A DNA stretch of 64,000 bases from Chlorobiota bacterium. Its GTDB lineage: Bacteria > Bacteroidota > Ignavibacteria > OLB7. The position numbers and the translations under genes are program-made. The notes beneath the pieces were generated by a model, which was given only the letters and a program-made list of their open reading frames with translations, searched no databases and was not told where the DNA came from. Location: assembly GCA_016710285.1 (NCBI GenBank), contig JADJXR010000001.1, forward strand, positions 4,032,501-4,096,500, read 5' to 3'. Shown one piece after another: positions 25,372 through 33,169 of the stretch (position 1 is its first letter; each line of letters opens with the position of its first letter).

Positions 25372-26363
25372 GCAAGATTGCCCGCCCTTATTTCTTCCTT
25401 TTCTGCAGCATCGTTGTTGCGTTCGGGCTTTCGGCATGGGCCGAGACCATCAACCCGTACGACCAGCGAATTGTGATGAACATCGGGATCAACATGATCC
25501 TTGCCGCATCGCTGAACCTGATTAACGGATTCACCGGACAATTCTCACTGGGCCACGCCGGGTTTATGTCAATCGGGGCGTATGGCGCGGCGATTTTCAC
25601 CACCATGATCGCCCCGGGAATGTTCGGCGAAGTTGCCGGAACCGGGATGCAAGATGCCACATTGTTTATGGGCTTGCTGTTCGGTGGAATTATTTCCGCG
25701 TTGGTTGGAATACTTGTTGGAATTCCTTCGCTCCGGCTAAAAGGGGATTATCTGGCAATCGTGACGCTGGGGTTCGGGGAAATTATCCGCGTCATTATCC
25801 AGAACATCCCCTCGCTTGGTGGCTCGCTGGGGATTGCGAACATCCCACGCTACACCACGTTTTTCTGGGTGTTTTTCATTGTGGCAATCGTGGTGTTTTT
25901 TATTCAGCAATTAACAAGATCAACCTACGGGCAAGGATTCCTTGCGGTCCGCGATGACGAAATTGCTGCCGAAGCAATGGGGGTAAACACCACACGGTAT
26001 AAAGTGGAGGCGTTTGTGATCGGCGCGTTTTTTGCTGGCGTTGCCGGCGGATTGTACGGCCATTACAACGAGCTTATCCGCCCAGCCGATTTTGACTTTT
26101 TGAAATCGGTAGAAATTATCGTGATGGTGATTCTTGGTGGAATGGGGTCCACCTACGGCGTGCTGTTTGCCGCCGCGCTGCTTACCTACGTCCCGGAATT
26201 TTTGCGCGGCTTCGAGCTGTTCGACGTAAAATTCGACAGCTTCCGAATGTCCATCTACTCCCTTGTCCTCATTATCCTGATGCTTACCCGACCGCAAGGA
26301 TTGTTCGGAGGGATAAGCCTTAAAAAGCTGATAAAAAAAGAAGTGAAACTTGGAAGCCCATGA
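25368..26363 (+). CDS. livM: Branched-chain amino acid ABC transporter permease LivM
   Basis: 331 aa, the second permease. Landmarks: N-L-I-N-G-F-T-G-Q-F-S-L-G-H-A-G-F-M-S-I-G-A-Y, L-K-G-D-Y-L-A-I-V-T-L-G-F-G-E-I and the coupling loop A-A-E-A-M-G-V-N. It lacks the extra N-terminal helices of the E. coli LivM, as is usual in this phylum. Overlaps livH by 4 nt. A 69-nt gap separates it from livG. Confidence 0.95.
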   Translation: MSKIARPYFFLFCSIVVAFGLSAWAETINPYDQRIVMNIGINMILAASLNLINGFTGQFSLGHAGFMSIGAYGAAIFTTMIAPGMFGEVAGTGMQDATLFMGLLFGGIISALVGILVGIPSLRLKGDYLAIVTLGFGEIIRVIIQNIPSLGGSLGIANIPRYTTFFWVFFIVAIVVFFIQQLTRSTYGQGFLAVRDDEIAAEAMGVNTTRYKVEAFVIGAFFAGVAGGLYGHYNELIRPADFDFLKSVEIIVMVILGGMGSTYGVLFAAALLTYVPEFLRGFELFDVKFDSFRMSIYSLVLIILMLTRPQGLFGGISLKKLIKKEVKLGSP

Positions 26364-26432
26364 CGGGAAATCGGCTAATGGAGAAAATGGATACCGCACG
26401 CTGGCAACCAACTACTTTTCAACGCTTTTGCA

Positions 26433-27200
26433 ATGTCGCTTCTTTCACTCAATAACGTCACAATCCGGTTTGGCGGATTAACAGCGGTTGGGAACTTAAC
26501 CGAGACGTTCGAGCAAGGTTCCCTTTCGGGAATTATCGGCCCGAACGGCGCGGGGAAAACAACGGTGTTTAATTTAATCACCGGAGTGTATGACCCCACC
26601 GAAGGGGGAATCAGTTTTAACGGGCGCGACATCGTTCCGCTAAAGCCCTACCAGATTGCGAACGTAGGAATTGCCCGAACATTCCAAAATATCCGGTTGT
26701 TCGGCGGGATGACCGTTAGCGATAATATCCGCGTGGCGTTTAACAACAACGCAAAAGCCGGATTGTTTGCCTCGGTGATGCAGTTCGGGGCGTACCAGCG
26801 CGAAGAAGCGGAGTACCACAAGCAGATTGACCACCTGCTGGATATGTTCGGAATGTTGGATACGCGGAATGAAATGGCGAAAAACCTCAATTACGGGGAC
26901 CAACGCCGCCTGGAAATTATCCGCGCACTTGCCAGCAAACCGAAATTGCTGCTGTTGGATGAGCCTGCGGCGGGAATGAACCCCACCGAAAAACAGGAGC
27001 TGATGAAATTAATTCGCTACATCCGCGACACCTTCAACATCGCAATTATTCTGATTGAGCATGACATGAAAGTGGTGATGGGAATTTGCGAAAAAATCAC
27101 CGTGCTGGATTATGGCCAAAAAATTGCGGTTGGAACTCCAGAAGAAGTGAAGTCAAATCCCAAAGTCATCGAGGCTTATTTGGGCGAAGCTGCCCATTAA
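26433..27200 (+). CDS. livG: Branched-chain amino acid ABC transporter ATPase LivG
   Basis: 255 aa. Walker A G-P-N-G-A-G-K-T-T (about residue 38), Q-loop region F-Q-N-I-R-L-F, a degenerate signature at N-Y-G-D-Q-R-R-L-E-I (LSGGQ replaced, as is normal in LivG proteins), Walker B L-L-L-L-D-E-P-A-A-G-M-N-P and the switch I-E-H-D. The C-terminal I-A-V-G-T-P-E-E-V helix-strand is characteristic of the subfamily. Works as a heterodimer with LivF. Confidence 0.95.
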   Translation: MSLLSLNNVTIRFGGLTAVGNLTETFEQGSLSGIIGPNGAGKTTVFNLITGVYDPTEGGISFNGRDIVPLKPYQIANVGIARTFQNIRLFGGMTVSDNIRVAFNNNAKAGLFASVMQFGAYQREEAEYHKQIDHLLDMFGMLDTRNEMAKNLNYGDQRRLEIIRALASKPKLLLLDEPAAGMNPTEKQELMKLIRYIRDTFNIAIILIEHDMKVVMGICEKITVLDYGQKIAVGTPEEVKSNPKVIEAYLGEAAH

Positions 27201-27263
27201 CTCTATTTTTTTCACATCTAATTTCTCACACGTTACCCAGTATCCATTTATCCAGTACCCATC

Positions 27264-27971
27264 GTGCTTCAGGTTGAACAGCTTCAGGTAAACTACGGCG
27301 CAATTTCGGCCATTAAAGGGATAACGTTCACGGTTCCCGAGCGGTCCATCGTGACGCTTATCGGCGCGAACGGAGCCGGAAAAACAACCACGTTGCGGAC
27401 AATTTCCGGCTTGGTGAAATCTTCGTCGGGGAAAATCACCTTTAAGGGGAAGGAGATCACCTCCACCCCGCCGCACCACATCGTCTCGTTGGGAATCAGC
27501 CAATCGCCGGAAGGGCGGATGATTTTCCCGGAATTAACCGTTCTGGAAAATCTAAAAATGGGCGCATATCTCCGCAACGACAGCAAGGCGATTCTGGAGG
27601 ATATGGATTACTGCTTCAACGTTTTCCCCCGATTAAAAGAGCGATTAAAACAGGCAGGCGGAACGCTGAGCGGTGGCGAACAGCAGATGCTTGCGATTGC
27701 GCGCGCGCTGATGTCCAAACCCTCCCTTCTGCTACTGGACGAGCCGTCGCTGGGAATTGCCCCGCTGCTGGTGAAATTAATTTTCGAGAAAATTGTTGAG
27801 ATCAATCGCGACCTGGGAACAACGATGCTGCTGGTGGAGCAGAACGCCACCATGGCGTTGAACGTTGCGAACTACGCCTACGTTCTGGAAACTGGAGAAA
27901 TTATTCTTGAAGGAAATGCCCGCGACCTGGCACAAAACGAAGAAGTGCAGAAAGCCTACTTGGGCATGTAA
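27264..27971 (+). CDS. livF: Branched-chain amino acid ABC transporter ATPase LivF
   Basis: 235 aa from a GTG start. Walker A G-A-N-G-A-G-K-T-T, Q-loop S-P-E-G-R-M-I-F-P, signature L-S-G-G-E-Q-Q-M-L-A, Walker B L-L-L-L-D-E-P-S-L-G and switch V-E-Q-N all fit LivF. The pairing with LivG gives the ATPase core of the transporter. It ends 15 nt before the glycosyltransferase gene, which may be read through from this operon. Confidence 0.95.
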   Translation: MLQVEQLQVNYGAISAIKGITFTVPERSIVTLIGANGAGKTTTLRTISGLVKSSSGKITFKGKEITSTPPHHIVSLGISQSPEGRMIFPELTVLENLKMGAYLRNDSKAILEDMDYCFNVFPRLKERLKQAGGTLSGGEQQMLAIARALMSKPSLLLLDEPSLGIAPLLVKLIFEKIVEINRDLGTTMLLVEQNATMALNVANYAYVLETGEIILEGNARDLAQNEEVQKAYLGM

Positions 27972-27986
27972 ATAATCACCCGCATC

Positions 27987-28742
27987 ATGCTGCAATCATC
28001 AACATCCACCCAGCATTATAATCTTTCGCATATCCGCGCAGTAAAAGGGGAGCACCGCATTGCGGTGGTGATTCCCGCATTTAACGAGGACCGCTCGATC
28101 CTGCGAGTGCTTGAAGATATCCCCGAAGCCTTGGTTGATGAAATCGTGGTGGTGAACAACAACTCCACCGACAACACCGCATCCATTGCCGCCGCCGCCG
28201 GGGCAACGGTGTTGAACGAGCCGCGCCGTGGCTACGGCAGCGCCTGCTTAACTGGCGTGGCCTATGTGCTGGCACGGAACTACGACATCATCGTGTTTAT
28301 TGATGCCGATTACAGCGACCACCCCGAAGAGATAACCCAACTGGTGGAGCAACTGACGCAGGGGGGATACGAAATGGTGATCGGTTCGCGGGCGTTGGGC
28401 CAGCGGGAAAAAGGGGCGATGCTGCCGCAAGCGTTGTTCGGGAACTGGCTGGCGACGCGGCTGATGCGGCTGCTGTGGGGGGCGCGGTTCAGCGACCTTG
28501 GCCCCTTCCGGGCAATCCGCGCCGACGCGCTCCGCCGCATTGCCATGCGCGACACGAACTACGGCTGGACCATCGAAATGCAGATAAAAGCCACGCGGCT
28601 TGGGATCCGCTCCACCGAAATTCCGGTCCGCTACCGCCGCCGCATCGGTGTCTCGAAAATTACCGGGACGCTAAGCGGGACAATCAAAGCCGGGTGGAAA
28701 ATCCTTTACACGATAGCGCGGTACAGCCTTCGTAAAAAATAG
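27987..28742 (+). CDS. Family 2 glycosyltransferase (DPM1-like)
   Basis: 251 aa. GT-A fold: V-V-I-P-A-F-N-E-D at the first strand, D-E-I-V-V-V-N-N-N-S-T-D-N-T, R-R-G-Y-G-S-A-C and the metal-binding D-A-D in V-F-I-D-A-D-Y-S-D. The C-terminal G-W-T-I-E-M-Q-I-K-A and R-R-R-I-G-V-S-K-I blocks are those of dolichyl/undecaprenyl-phosphate sugar transferases. It lacks C-terminal membrane helices. The acceptor is probably a polyprenyl phosphate; the donor sugar is unknown. The stop is 48 nt before a repeat cluster. Confidence 0.88.
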   Translation: MLQSSTSTQHYNLSHIRAVKGEHRIAVVIPAFNEDRSILRVLEDIPEALVDEIVVVNNNSTDNTASIAAAAGATVLNEPRRGYGSACLTGVAYVLARNYDIIVFIDADYSDHPEEITQLVEQLTQGGYEMVIGSRALGQREKGAMLPQALFGNWLATRLMRLLWGARFSDLGPFRAIRADALRRIAMRDTNYGWTIEMQIKATRLGIRSTEIPVRYRRRIGVSKITGTLSGTIKAGWKILYTIARYSLRKK

Positions 28743-28790
28743 CGGTGGCACGGGCGGGGTTCAGAGCACCCCAAATTCCTGCGGCTTGCC

Positions 28791-29010
28791 GGTAGCCGAA
28801 GGTCTTTAGCCTTCGGCGTCATCCCTCACTTGGCAGGCTAAAGACCTGTTATCAATCCCGACTCATCCAGCCCGCCCAGCTTGGCAGGCTAAAGACCTGC
28901 CGCTACCCGGGCTGTGTAACCGCCAACAGCGGTAGCCGAAGGTCTTTAGCCTTCGGCGGCTTGGCAGGCTAAACTCCCCTTATCAATCCCGACTCACTCA
29001 GCCTGCCCAG
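28791..29010. repeat. Second cluster of the palindromic repeat family
   Basis: Same elements as at 10.7-11.4 kb. The palindrome CCGAAGGTCTTTAGCCTTCGG occurs at 28796-28816 and 28936-28956, each preceded by GGTAG. GGCAGGCTAAAGACCTG copies occur near 28832 and 28882, the latter as a full hairpin followed by CCGCTACC, and TATCAATCCCGACT occurs twice (near 28850 and 28981). The last copy near 28962 is degenerate. The cluster fills most of the 332-nt gap between the glycosyltransferase and ABC-F genes; the last 65 nt before the ABC-F start are pyrimidine-rich with nothing else recognised. Confidence 0.92.
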
Positions 29011-29074
29011 TTCTTTTGCATCTCCAAACATCCCCTTCCCTTCCCCGCTCTTCTCCCGTTTGTATTTTCGCGGC

Positions 29075-31066
29075 ATGATTGCAACCAACGTCGTTAGCGT
29101 CCAGTTTGGCGGGGAGTATCTTTTCCGCGATGTCACCTTCATGATTCGCCCGGGCGACCGGGTTGGATTGGTTGGGGCCAACGGAGCGGGGAAATCTACC
29201 CTGATGAAAATTTTAATGCGGCTGCAAGCGCCGGAATCGGGCCAGGTGCAAACCAGCCGCCATGCCGTTGTTGCCCACCTGCCGCAAGAAGGTGTGGTCC
29301 TAAGCGATTCCAGCGTCCGCGATGAGGTGATGAAGGCGTTCAGCGAGGCGAAGGAGCTGGAGCAGGAGATCATGGAGACCACCGAAGAAGTTGCCCGCCG
29401 CGCCGACGAAGCCGGCACCCCGGAATATCAATCCTTGCTTGACGACCTGGGCGAACTTCAGCACCGGTTCGAGGCGATGAACGGCTTTGCGCTGGAGGGT
29501 GAGGTGGAGAAAATTTTGATGGGGCTGGGGTTCGAGGTGAAAGATTTCGACCGCCCCTGCACCACGTTCAGCGGCGGGTGGCAGATGCGGATTGAGCTTG
29601 CAAAACTTCTGCTGCGCCAGCCCGATTTGCTGATGCTGGACGAACCAACCAACCACTTGGATATCGAGTCGCTGACGTGGCTGGAAAATTTCTTGCAGAA
29701 TTACCAGGGCGCAATCCTTCTTATCTCCCACGACCGCGCATTCCTGGATGCCATCACCAACCGAACGTTCGAGCTTTCGATGCGGCGGCTTACGGTGTAC
29801 GCCGGCAACTACAGCCGCTACCGTACCGAACGGGATGCCCGCCGCGAACAGCAGCAAGCCGCCTACGAGAATCAGAAGAAGATGATTGAGGAGACGGAGG
29901 AGTTCATCGAGCGGTTCCGGTACAAGGCCTCCAAAGCGGCGCAAGTCCAGTCGCGGGTGAAGGCATTGGAGAAATTGGAGAGGATTGAGCCCCCCGAAAG
30001 CGACGAAGAGTCGGTTCACTTCCGATTCCCCCCCGCCCCACGCAGCGGGCGTGTGGTGGTTGAGCTTCAAGGATTGGGGAAATGGTACGGCGATAACCAC
30101 GTTCTGGACAACGTGGATTTCGCGATTGAGCGGGGGGAAAAAATTGCATTCCTGGGGCGCAACGGCGAAGGGAAATCCACCATGAGCCGGATTGTTGCCG
30201 GGATTGAATCGTACCAACAAGGGGAACGCCTGCTGGGGCACAACGTCAGCATTGGCTACTTTGCCCAGCACCAGGCCGAGGACCTGGACCCGCGCAAAAC
30301 CGTGCTGCAAACCCTGGACGAGGTTGCCACCGGCGACATCCGCCTGAAGCTGCGGACACTGCTTGGGGCGTTCCTGTTCCACGGCGATGATGTCTTCAAG
30401 TACGTTGGCGTGCTTTCCGGCGGCGAGAAGTCACGGCTGGCGTTGGCGAAGCTGTTGCTGGAACCGGTGAACCTGCTGGTGTTCGACGAGCCAACGAACC
30501 ACTTGGATATGGCCAGCAAAAAAGTGCTGAAGGAAGCCTTGATAAACTTCGATGGCTCCATCATCCTGGTCTCGCACGATCGCGACTTCCTGAACGGGAT
30601 TGTGGGGAAATGCGTGGAGTTCCGCCAGCGAAAAACAAAGGAGATGCTGGGGGGAATCGAGGACTACTTGCGGCGGCGGCAAACCGGAAGCATTGACGAT
30701 GTGTTCCGCAAAAGCACCGCAAAGCAACCGGAGCCAACAAAGGGAACGGCAGCAGCAACACCGGCCCCAGTTGGCGACCGCAAGGAGCAAAAACGGCTGG
30801 AAGCCGAGGCACGGAACCGCCGGTACGCGGCCACCAAAGATTTGAAAAAGAAGATCGAGAAAACGGAGCTGGACATTGCCAGCACCGAGCAGGAAAAAAC
30901 CCGTTGCGAGGACCAGTTGGTATCGCCCGAAATCTACGGCGACCCCACCAAGCTGCGGGACCTGCAGGCCCGGCTTGCCGAAGCAAACCGGAAACTTAGC
31001 GACCTGTACGCCACGTGGGAACGCACCGCCAGCGAACTTGAAAAAGTGGAAAGTGAGCTTGGGTAG
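29075..31066 (+). CDS. ABC-F family ATPase (Uup-like)
   Basis: 663 aa: two ABC domains without membrane segments, joined by a charged linker. Walker A sites G-A-N-G-A-G-K-S-T and G-R-N-G-E-G-K-S-T, signatures F-S-G-G-W-Q-M-R and L-S-G-G-E-K-S-R, and Walker B L-D-E-P-T-N-H-L and F-D-E-P-T-N-H-L-D are visible. The C-terminal 110 residues are a Lys/Glu-rich coiled coil, as in Uup. ABC-F proteins act on the ribosome, releasing stalled complexes or protecting from antibiotics. The ATG at 29075 is chosen over a TTG five codons upstream. Housekeeping role is more likely than resistance. Confidence 0.93.
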   Translation: MIATNVVSVQFGGEYLFRDVTFMIRPGDRVGLVGANGAGKSTLMKILMRLQAPESGQVQTSRHAVVAHLPQEGVVLSDSSVRDEVMKAFSEAKELEQEIMETTEEVARRADEAGTPEYQSLLDDLGELQHRFEAMNGFALEGEVEKILMGLGFEVKDFDRPCTTFSGGWQMRIELAKLLLRQPDLLMLDEPTNHLDIESLTWLENFLQNYQGAILLISHDRAFLDAITNRTFELSMRRLTVYAGNYSRYRTERDARREQQQAAYENQKKMIEETEEFIERFRYKASKAAQVQSRVKALEKLERIEPPESDEESVHFRFPPAPRSGRVVVELQGLGKWYGDNHVLDNVDFAIERGEKIAFLGRNGEGKSTMSRIVAGIESYQQGERLLGHNVSIGYFAQHQAEDLDPRKTVLQTLDEVATGDIRLKLRTLLGAFLFHGDDVFKYVGVLSGGEKSRLALAKLLLEPVNLLVFDEPTNHLDMASKKVLKEALINFDGSIILVSHDRDFLNGIVGKCVEFRQRKTKEMLGGIEDYLRRRQTGSIDDVFRKSTAKQPEPTKGTAAATPAPVGDRKEQKRLEAEARNRRYAATKDLKKKIEKTELDIASTEQEKTRCEDQLVSPEIYGDPTKLRDLQARLAEANRKLSDLYATWERTASELEKVESELG

Positions 31067-31119
31067 AGTTTGCCCCCGGGGGATGACGAGATTAGCAACC
31101 GCAGAACCGAACCAACACC

Positions 31120-31413
31120 ATGCCCGACATCAGAATAGAACGCCACCACACGCTTGGCAAGGAGTCCGCCAAACGCTCGGTGGATGGCATTGCGCGCCAG
31201 ATGAAAGCACGCCTGAACGCCAACTGCGACTGGTACGGCGATGAGATGGTGATCCGAAGCTCCGGCGCAGATGGCCGCATCAAAGTTTCGGAGAACCTGA
31301 TTGTGATCGAAGTCAACCTGGGCCTGCTCCTTTCCCCGATGAAAAGCACCATCGAGCGGGAGATCAGCCGGCAGCTGGACACAAGAGTGGGAACCGGAAA
31401 GGGAGGGATGTAG
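31120..31413 (+). CDS. Polyhydroxyalkanoic acid system family protein (PHA_gran_rgn-like)
   Basis: 97 aa. The pattern I-R-I-E-R-x-H-x-L ... A-K-R-S-V-D-G-I-A-R-Q-M ... W-Y-G-D-E-M-V-I-R-S-S-G-A-D-G-R-I-K-V ... I-E-V-N-L-G-L-L-L ... I-E-R-E-I-S-R-Q-L-D is that of the small PHA_gran_rgn family, which is widespread also in bacteria that do not make polyhydroxyalkanoate. The real role is unknown. A single alpha/beta domain with no signal peptide. No PHA synthase is nearby. Follows the ABC-F gene by 53 nt. Confidence 0.75.
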   Translation: MPDIRIERHHTLGKESAKRSVDGIARQMKARLNANCDWYGDEMVIRSSGADGRIKVSENLIVIEVNLGLLLSPMKSTIEREISRQLDTRVGTGKGGM

Positions 31414-31762
31414 CCTGGCAAGAACCTACTATGCCGCCACCGCAGTCGCCCCCTCCCCGCCTCCCTCAATGCTGGGGGAGGAGCTGGCAGAGGATGACCC
31501 GAACAACGGAAAACAACGAATCTTTCTAGAAACCATTTCCCCCCAGCATTGGAGGGACGCGTAGCCCGTCAGGGCGAAGCAGGGGGGCGCGTCAGGATCA
31601 GAGCAAGTCCCCACTCAACCTCCGCAGCTGACGGAGCGAGGGGAAGAAATATCCAAAACGAATCAGAAAAAAAATCGGGCACTCCCTCTCCAGCATCTGG
31701 CCGAAGGAGTGCCCGCGGTTATTTCTGCGATGTGGCGGTCGCGGATTGGCGTTCCGCTTCCG
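31414..31762. other. Intergenic region with inverted repeat and terminator
   Basis: 349 bases without a supported gene. It holds a 12-bp inverted repeat (CAATGCTGGGGG at 31467-31478 and CCCCCAGCATTG at 31540-31551), extended imperfectly on both sides and reminiscent of a small dispersed element, and the terminator of the minus-strand gene reported below. Short frames across it are low-complexity and not credible. Confidence 0.7.
31667..31715 (-). terminator. Terminator for the TolB_N-like gene
   Basis: On the minus strand CGGGCACTCC (31715-31706) pairs with GGAGTGCCCG (31685-31676) across a 20-nt loop and is followed by A and eight T residues. It is 48 nt beyond the stop of the minus-strand gene. 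Confidence 0.75.
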
Positions 31763-32260
31763 TTAGTTCATTGCCGGCAAGATTTTATCGCCGACGGTGG
31801 TGACTTGGGTTAAGGCTTCGGGATACTTCGGGCGGATCTTCTTGGCCATGTTCACCTGGTCGTGCATCAAGGTTTTGCAGTCAACCACTTTGGCTTCAAG
31901 GTTGGCGGTTTCATACTTCACGAAGTAGGTTCCCCACACCACTTTTCTTGCGCCAAGTGCCTGGGCCACCGCCCAGACGTCGGTCTCATAGCTGGGGCTT
32001 TTTACGTCCACGTTGTTGGCAAGCATTTGGTCACGGACATCATCCATCGAGACCAGCGTGAACTTGGTTCCCGACTCGGGCTTGGTTGAAAGGTAGTGGT
32101 GGAGCGAGTCAGAAAATGGCCAGGAGAGGTCGTCGTAGATCACCTCGCCCGATAAATTTTTGAAGGGGAAAATTGCGATTACCGTTGGCTCGGTTGTTTG
32201 TGCAAGCGTTGCCGTGCTGGTCAGAAGCAGCGCGGCCAGTGCAAGAAGCAGTGTCTTCAT
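31763..32260 (-). CDS. Secreted TolB_N/CsgG-like small protein
   Basis: 165 aa. A Sec signal peptide (cleavage after T-L-A) is followed by T-V-I-A-I-F-P-F-K-N-L-S-G, the typical first strand of TolB N-terminal/CsgG-like domains, then a helix with L-H-H-Y-L and a V-A-Q-A-L-G-A-R-K-V-V-W-G-T-Y segment, the usual second half of this fold. No beta-propeller follows, so it is only the N-terminal domain. Periplasmic or secreted; partner unknown. Monocistronic with its own terminator. Confidence 0.65.
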   Translation of the reverse strand: MKTLLLALAALLLTSTATLAQTTEPTVIAIFPFKNLSGEVIYDDLSWPFSDSLHHYLSTKPESGTKFTLVSMDDVRDQMLANNVDVKSPSYETDVWAVAQALGARKVVWGTYFVKYETANLEAKVVDCKTLMHDQVNMAKKIRPKYPEALTQVTTVGDKILPAMN

Positions 32261-32647
32261 GGTCTTATTCGTTGTTGCTTAGTTTTGGAGAGGCTGAGAA
32301 GCGTTTGCGCAGGCATCGGTTGGCTGGGAACCTGCGCAGATAGGAACGTTTAACGCTGCGCAAAAATGCATCGGTGTCGCAGAATTGGCAAGCGTCGCGC
32401 CCGCGGAACAACCGCCCGGCGGAAGCGTCGCAACGGCGTGCAGGGGGGGTAATGGTAAAATTTCTGGGGCATGAACACGAGTTACCGAAAGAAAATCGTC
32501 ATTCCCCCCGCTTCCACCCTTGCCCGAAAGGGACGGATGCCGTAATATCGCCCAACGTTGAAGCAATTGAACCAGCAGCCATGACCACGTTCGCAGCTTG
32601 CATGGCGGTTCAATCGCGGTGGATTTCCCTTAACGCAGGCCGACGCA
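32261..32647. other. Intergenic region, nothing recognised
   Basis: 387 bases between divergent genes. Frames here (for example 32279-32566 minus) have no start signal or credible composition. I see no repeat-family copy, tRNA or clear riboswitch; it presumably holds promoters for both flanking genes. Confidence 0.5.
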
Positions 32648-33070
32648 GTGATTCGTAAAGGAGCTTCATACCGCCCATTTCACATTGATCCAACCGAGGA
32701 TCGGCCCGAGCTTCCCGGCAAACGGGGAGCCAGCGACCGCCCGACCTTCGGCTCGATCATCTGGTATTCCATGCTCCGGCTGGTTATCACCATCGGCGCG
32801 GCGGTGCTGCTGTACGACCACGTGGATTACAGCGAATGGTGGTGGATCACCATCGCCTCCATTTATGGCTTCGTGATCTTCCCGGCCCAGGTCCAATACA
32901 ACCACTTCCGCCAGTCCAGCCGCCAGATCATCGAAGAAACGCTCTGCTCCAGCTGCCGATTCTTCAATCCCGACGGCTTGCATTGCACCAAACTTGACGA
33001 ACACGTCAACGAACGCTACCTCCCCTGCGAGGGGGAAGGCTGGGAACCGAAGTCGTTCGAGGAAGAGTAA
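32648..33070 (+). CDS. Membrane protein with C-terminal four-cysteine cluster
   Basis: 140 aa from a GTG. A polar N-terminus (about 1-35) is followed by two hydrophobic helices (about 38-60 and 65-82) and a soluble tail with L-C-S-S-C-R-F-F-N-P-D-G-L-H-C and a later L-P-C-E-G-E-G-W. The C-x2-C-x9-C spacing plus a distant Cys resembles a metal knuckle, with zinc or iron-sulfur the obvious candidates. No family recognised. The tail ends in acidic residues. It precedes the phosphodiester glycosidase gene by 99 nt and may be independent of it. Confidence 0.7.
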   Translation: MIRKGASYRPFHIDPTEDRPELPGKRGASDRPTFGSIIWYSMLRLVITIGAAVLLYDHVDYSEWWWITIASIYGFVIFPAQVQYNHFRQSSRQIIEETLCSSCRFFNPDGLHCTKLDEHVNERYLPCEGEGWEPKSFEEE

Positions 33071-33169
33071 TCCTTCCTGACGGCCCGGCATTTCCGCCAA
33101 GTTGCTGGCGTGCCGATTCTTGTATTGTCACCCGTTACCATTCAACCCTCCTACTCCCTTCCCTTGCCG

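Noticed and set aside
29075..31066. Antibiotic resistance ABC-F
   Set aside because: The linker and the long C-terminal coiled coil look like housekeeping Uup-type proteins, and no resistance context is present.
32279..32566. 95-codon minus-strand frame in the 32.3-32.6 kb gap
   Set aside because: No ribosome site and low-complexity composition; nothing supports translation.
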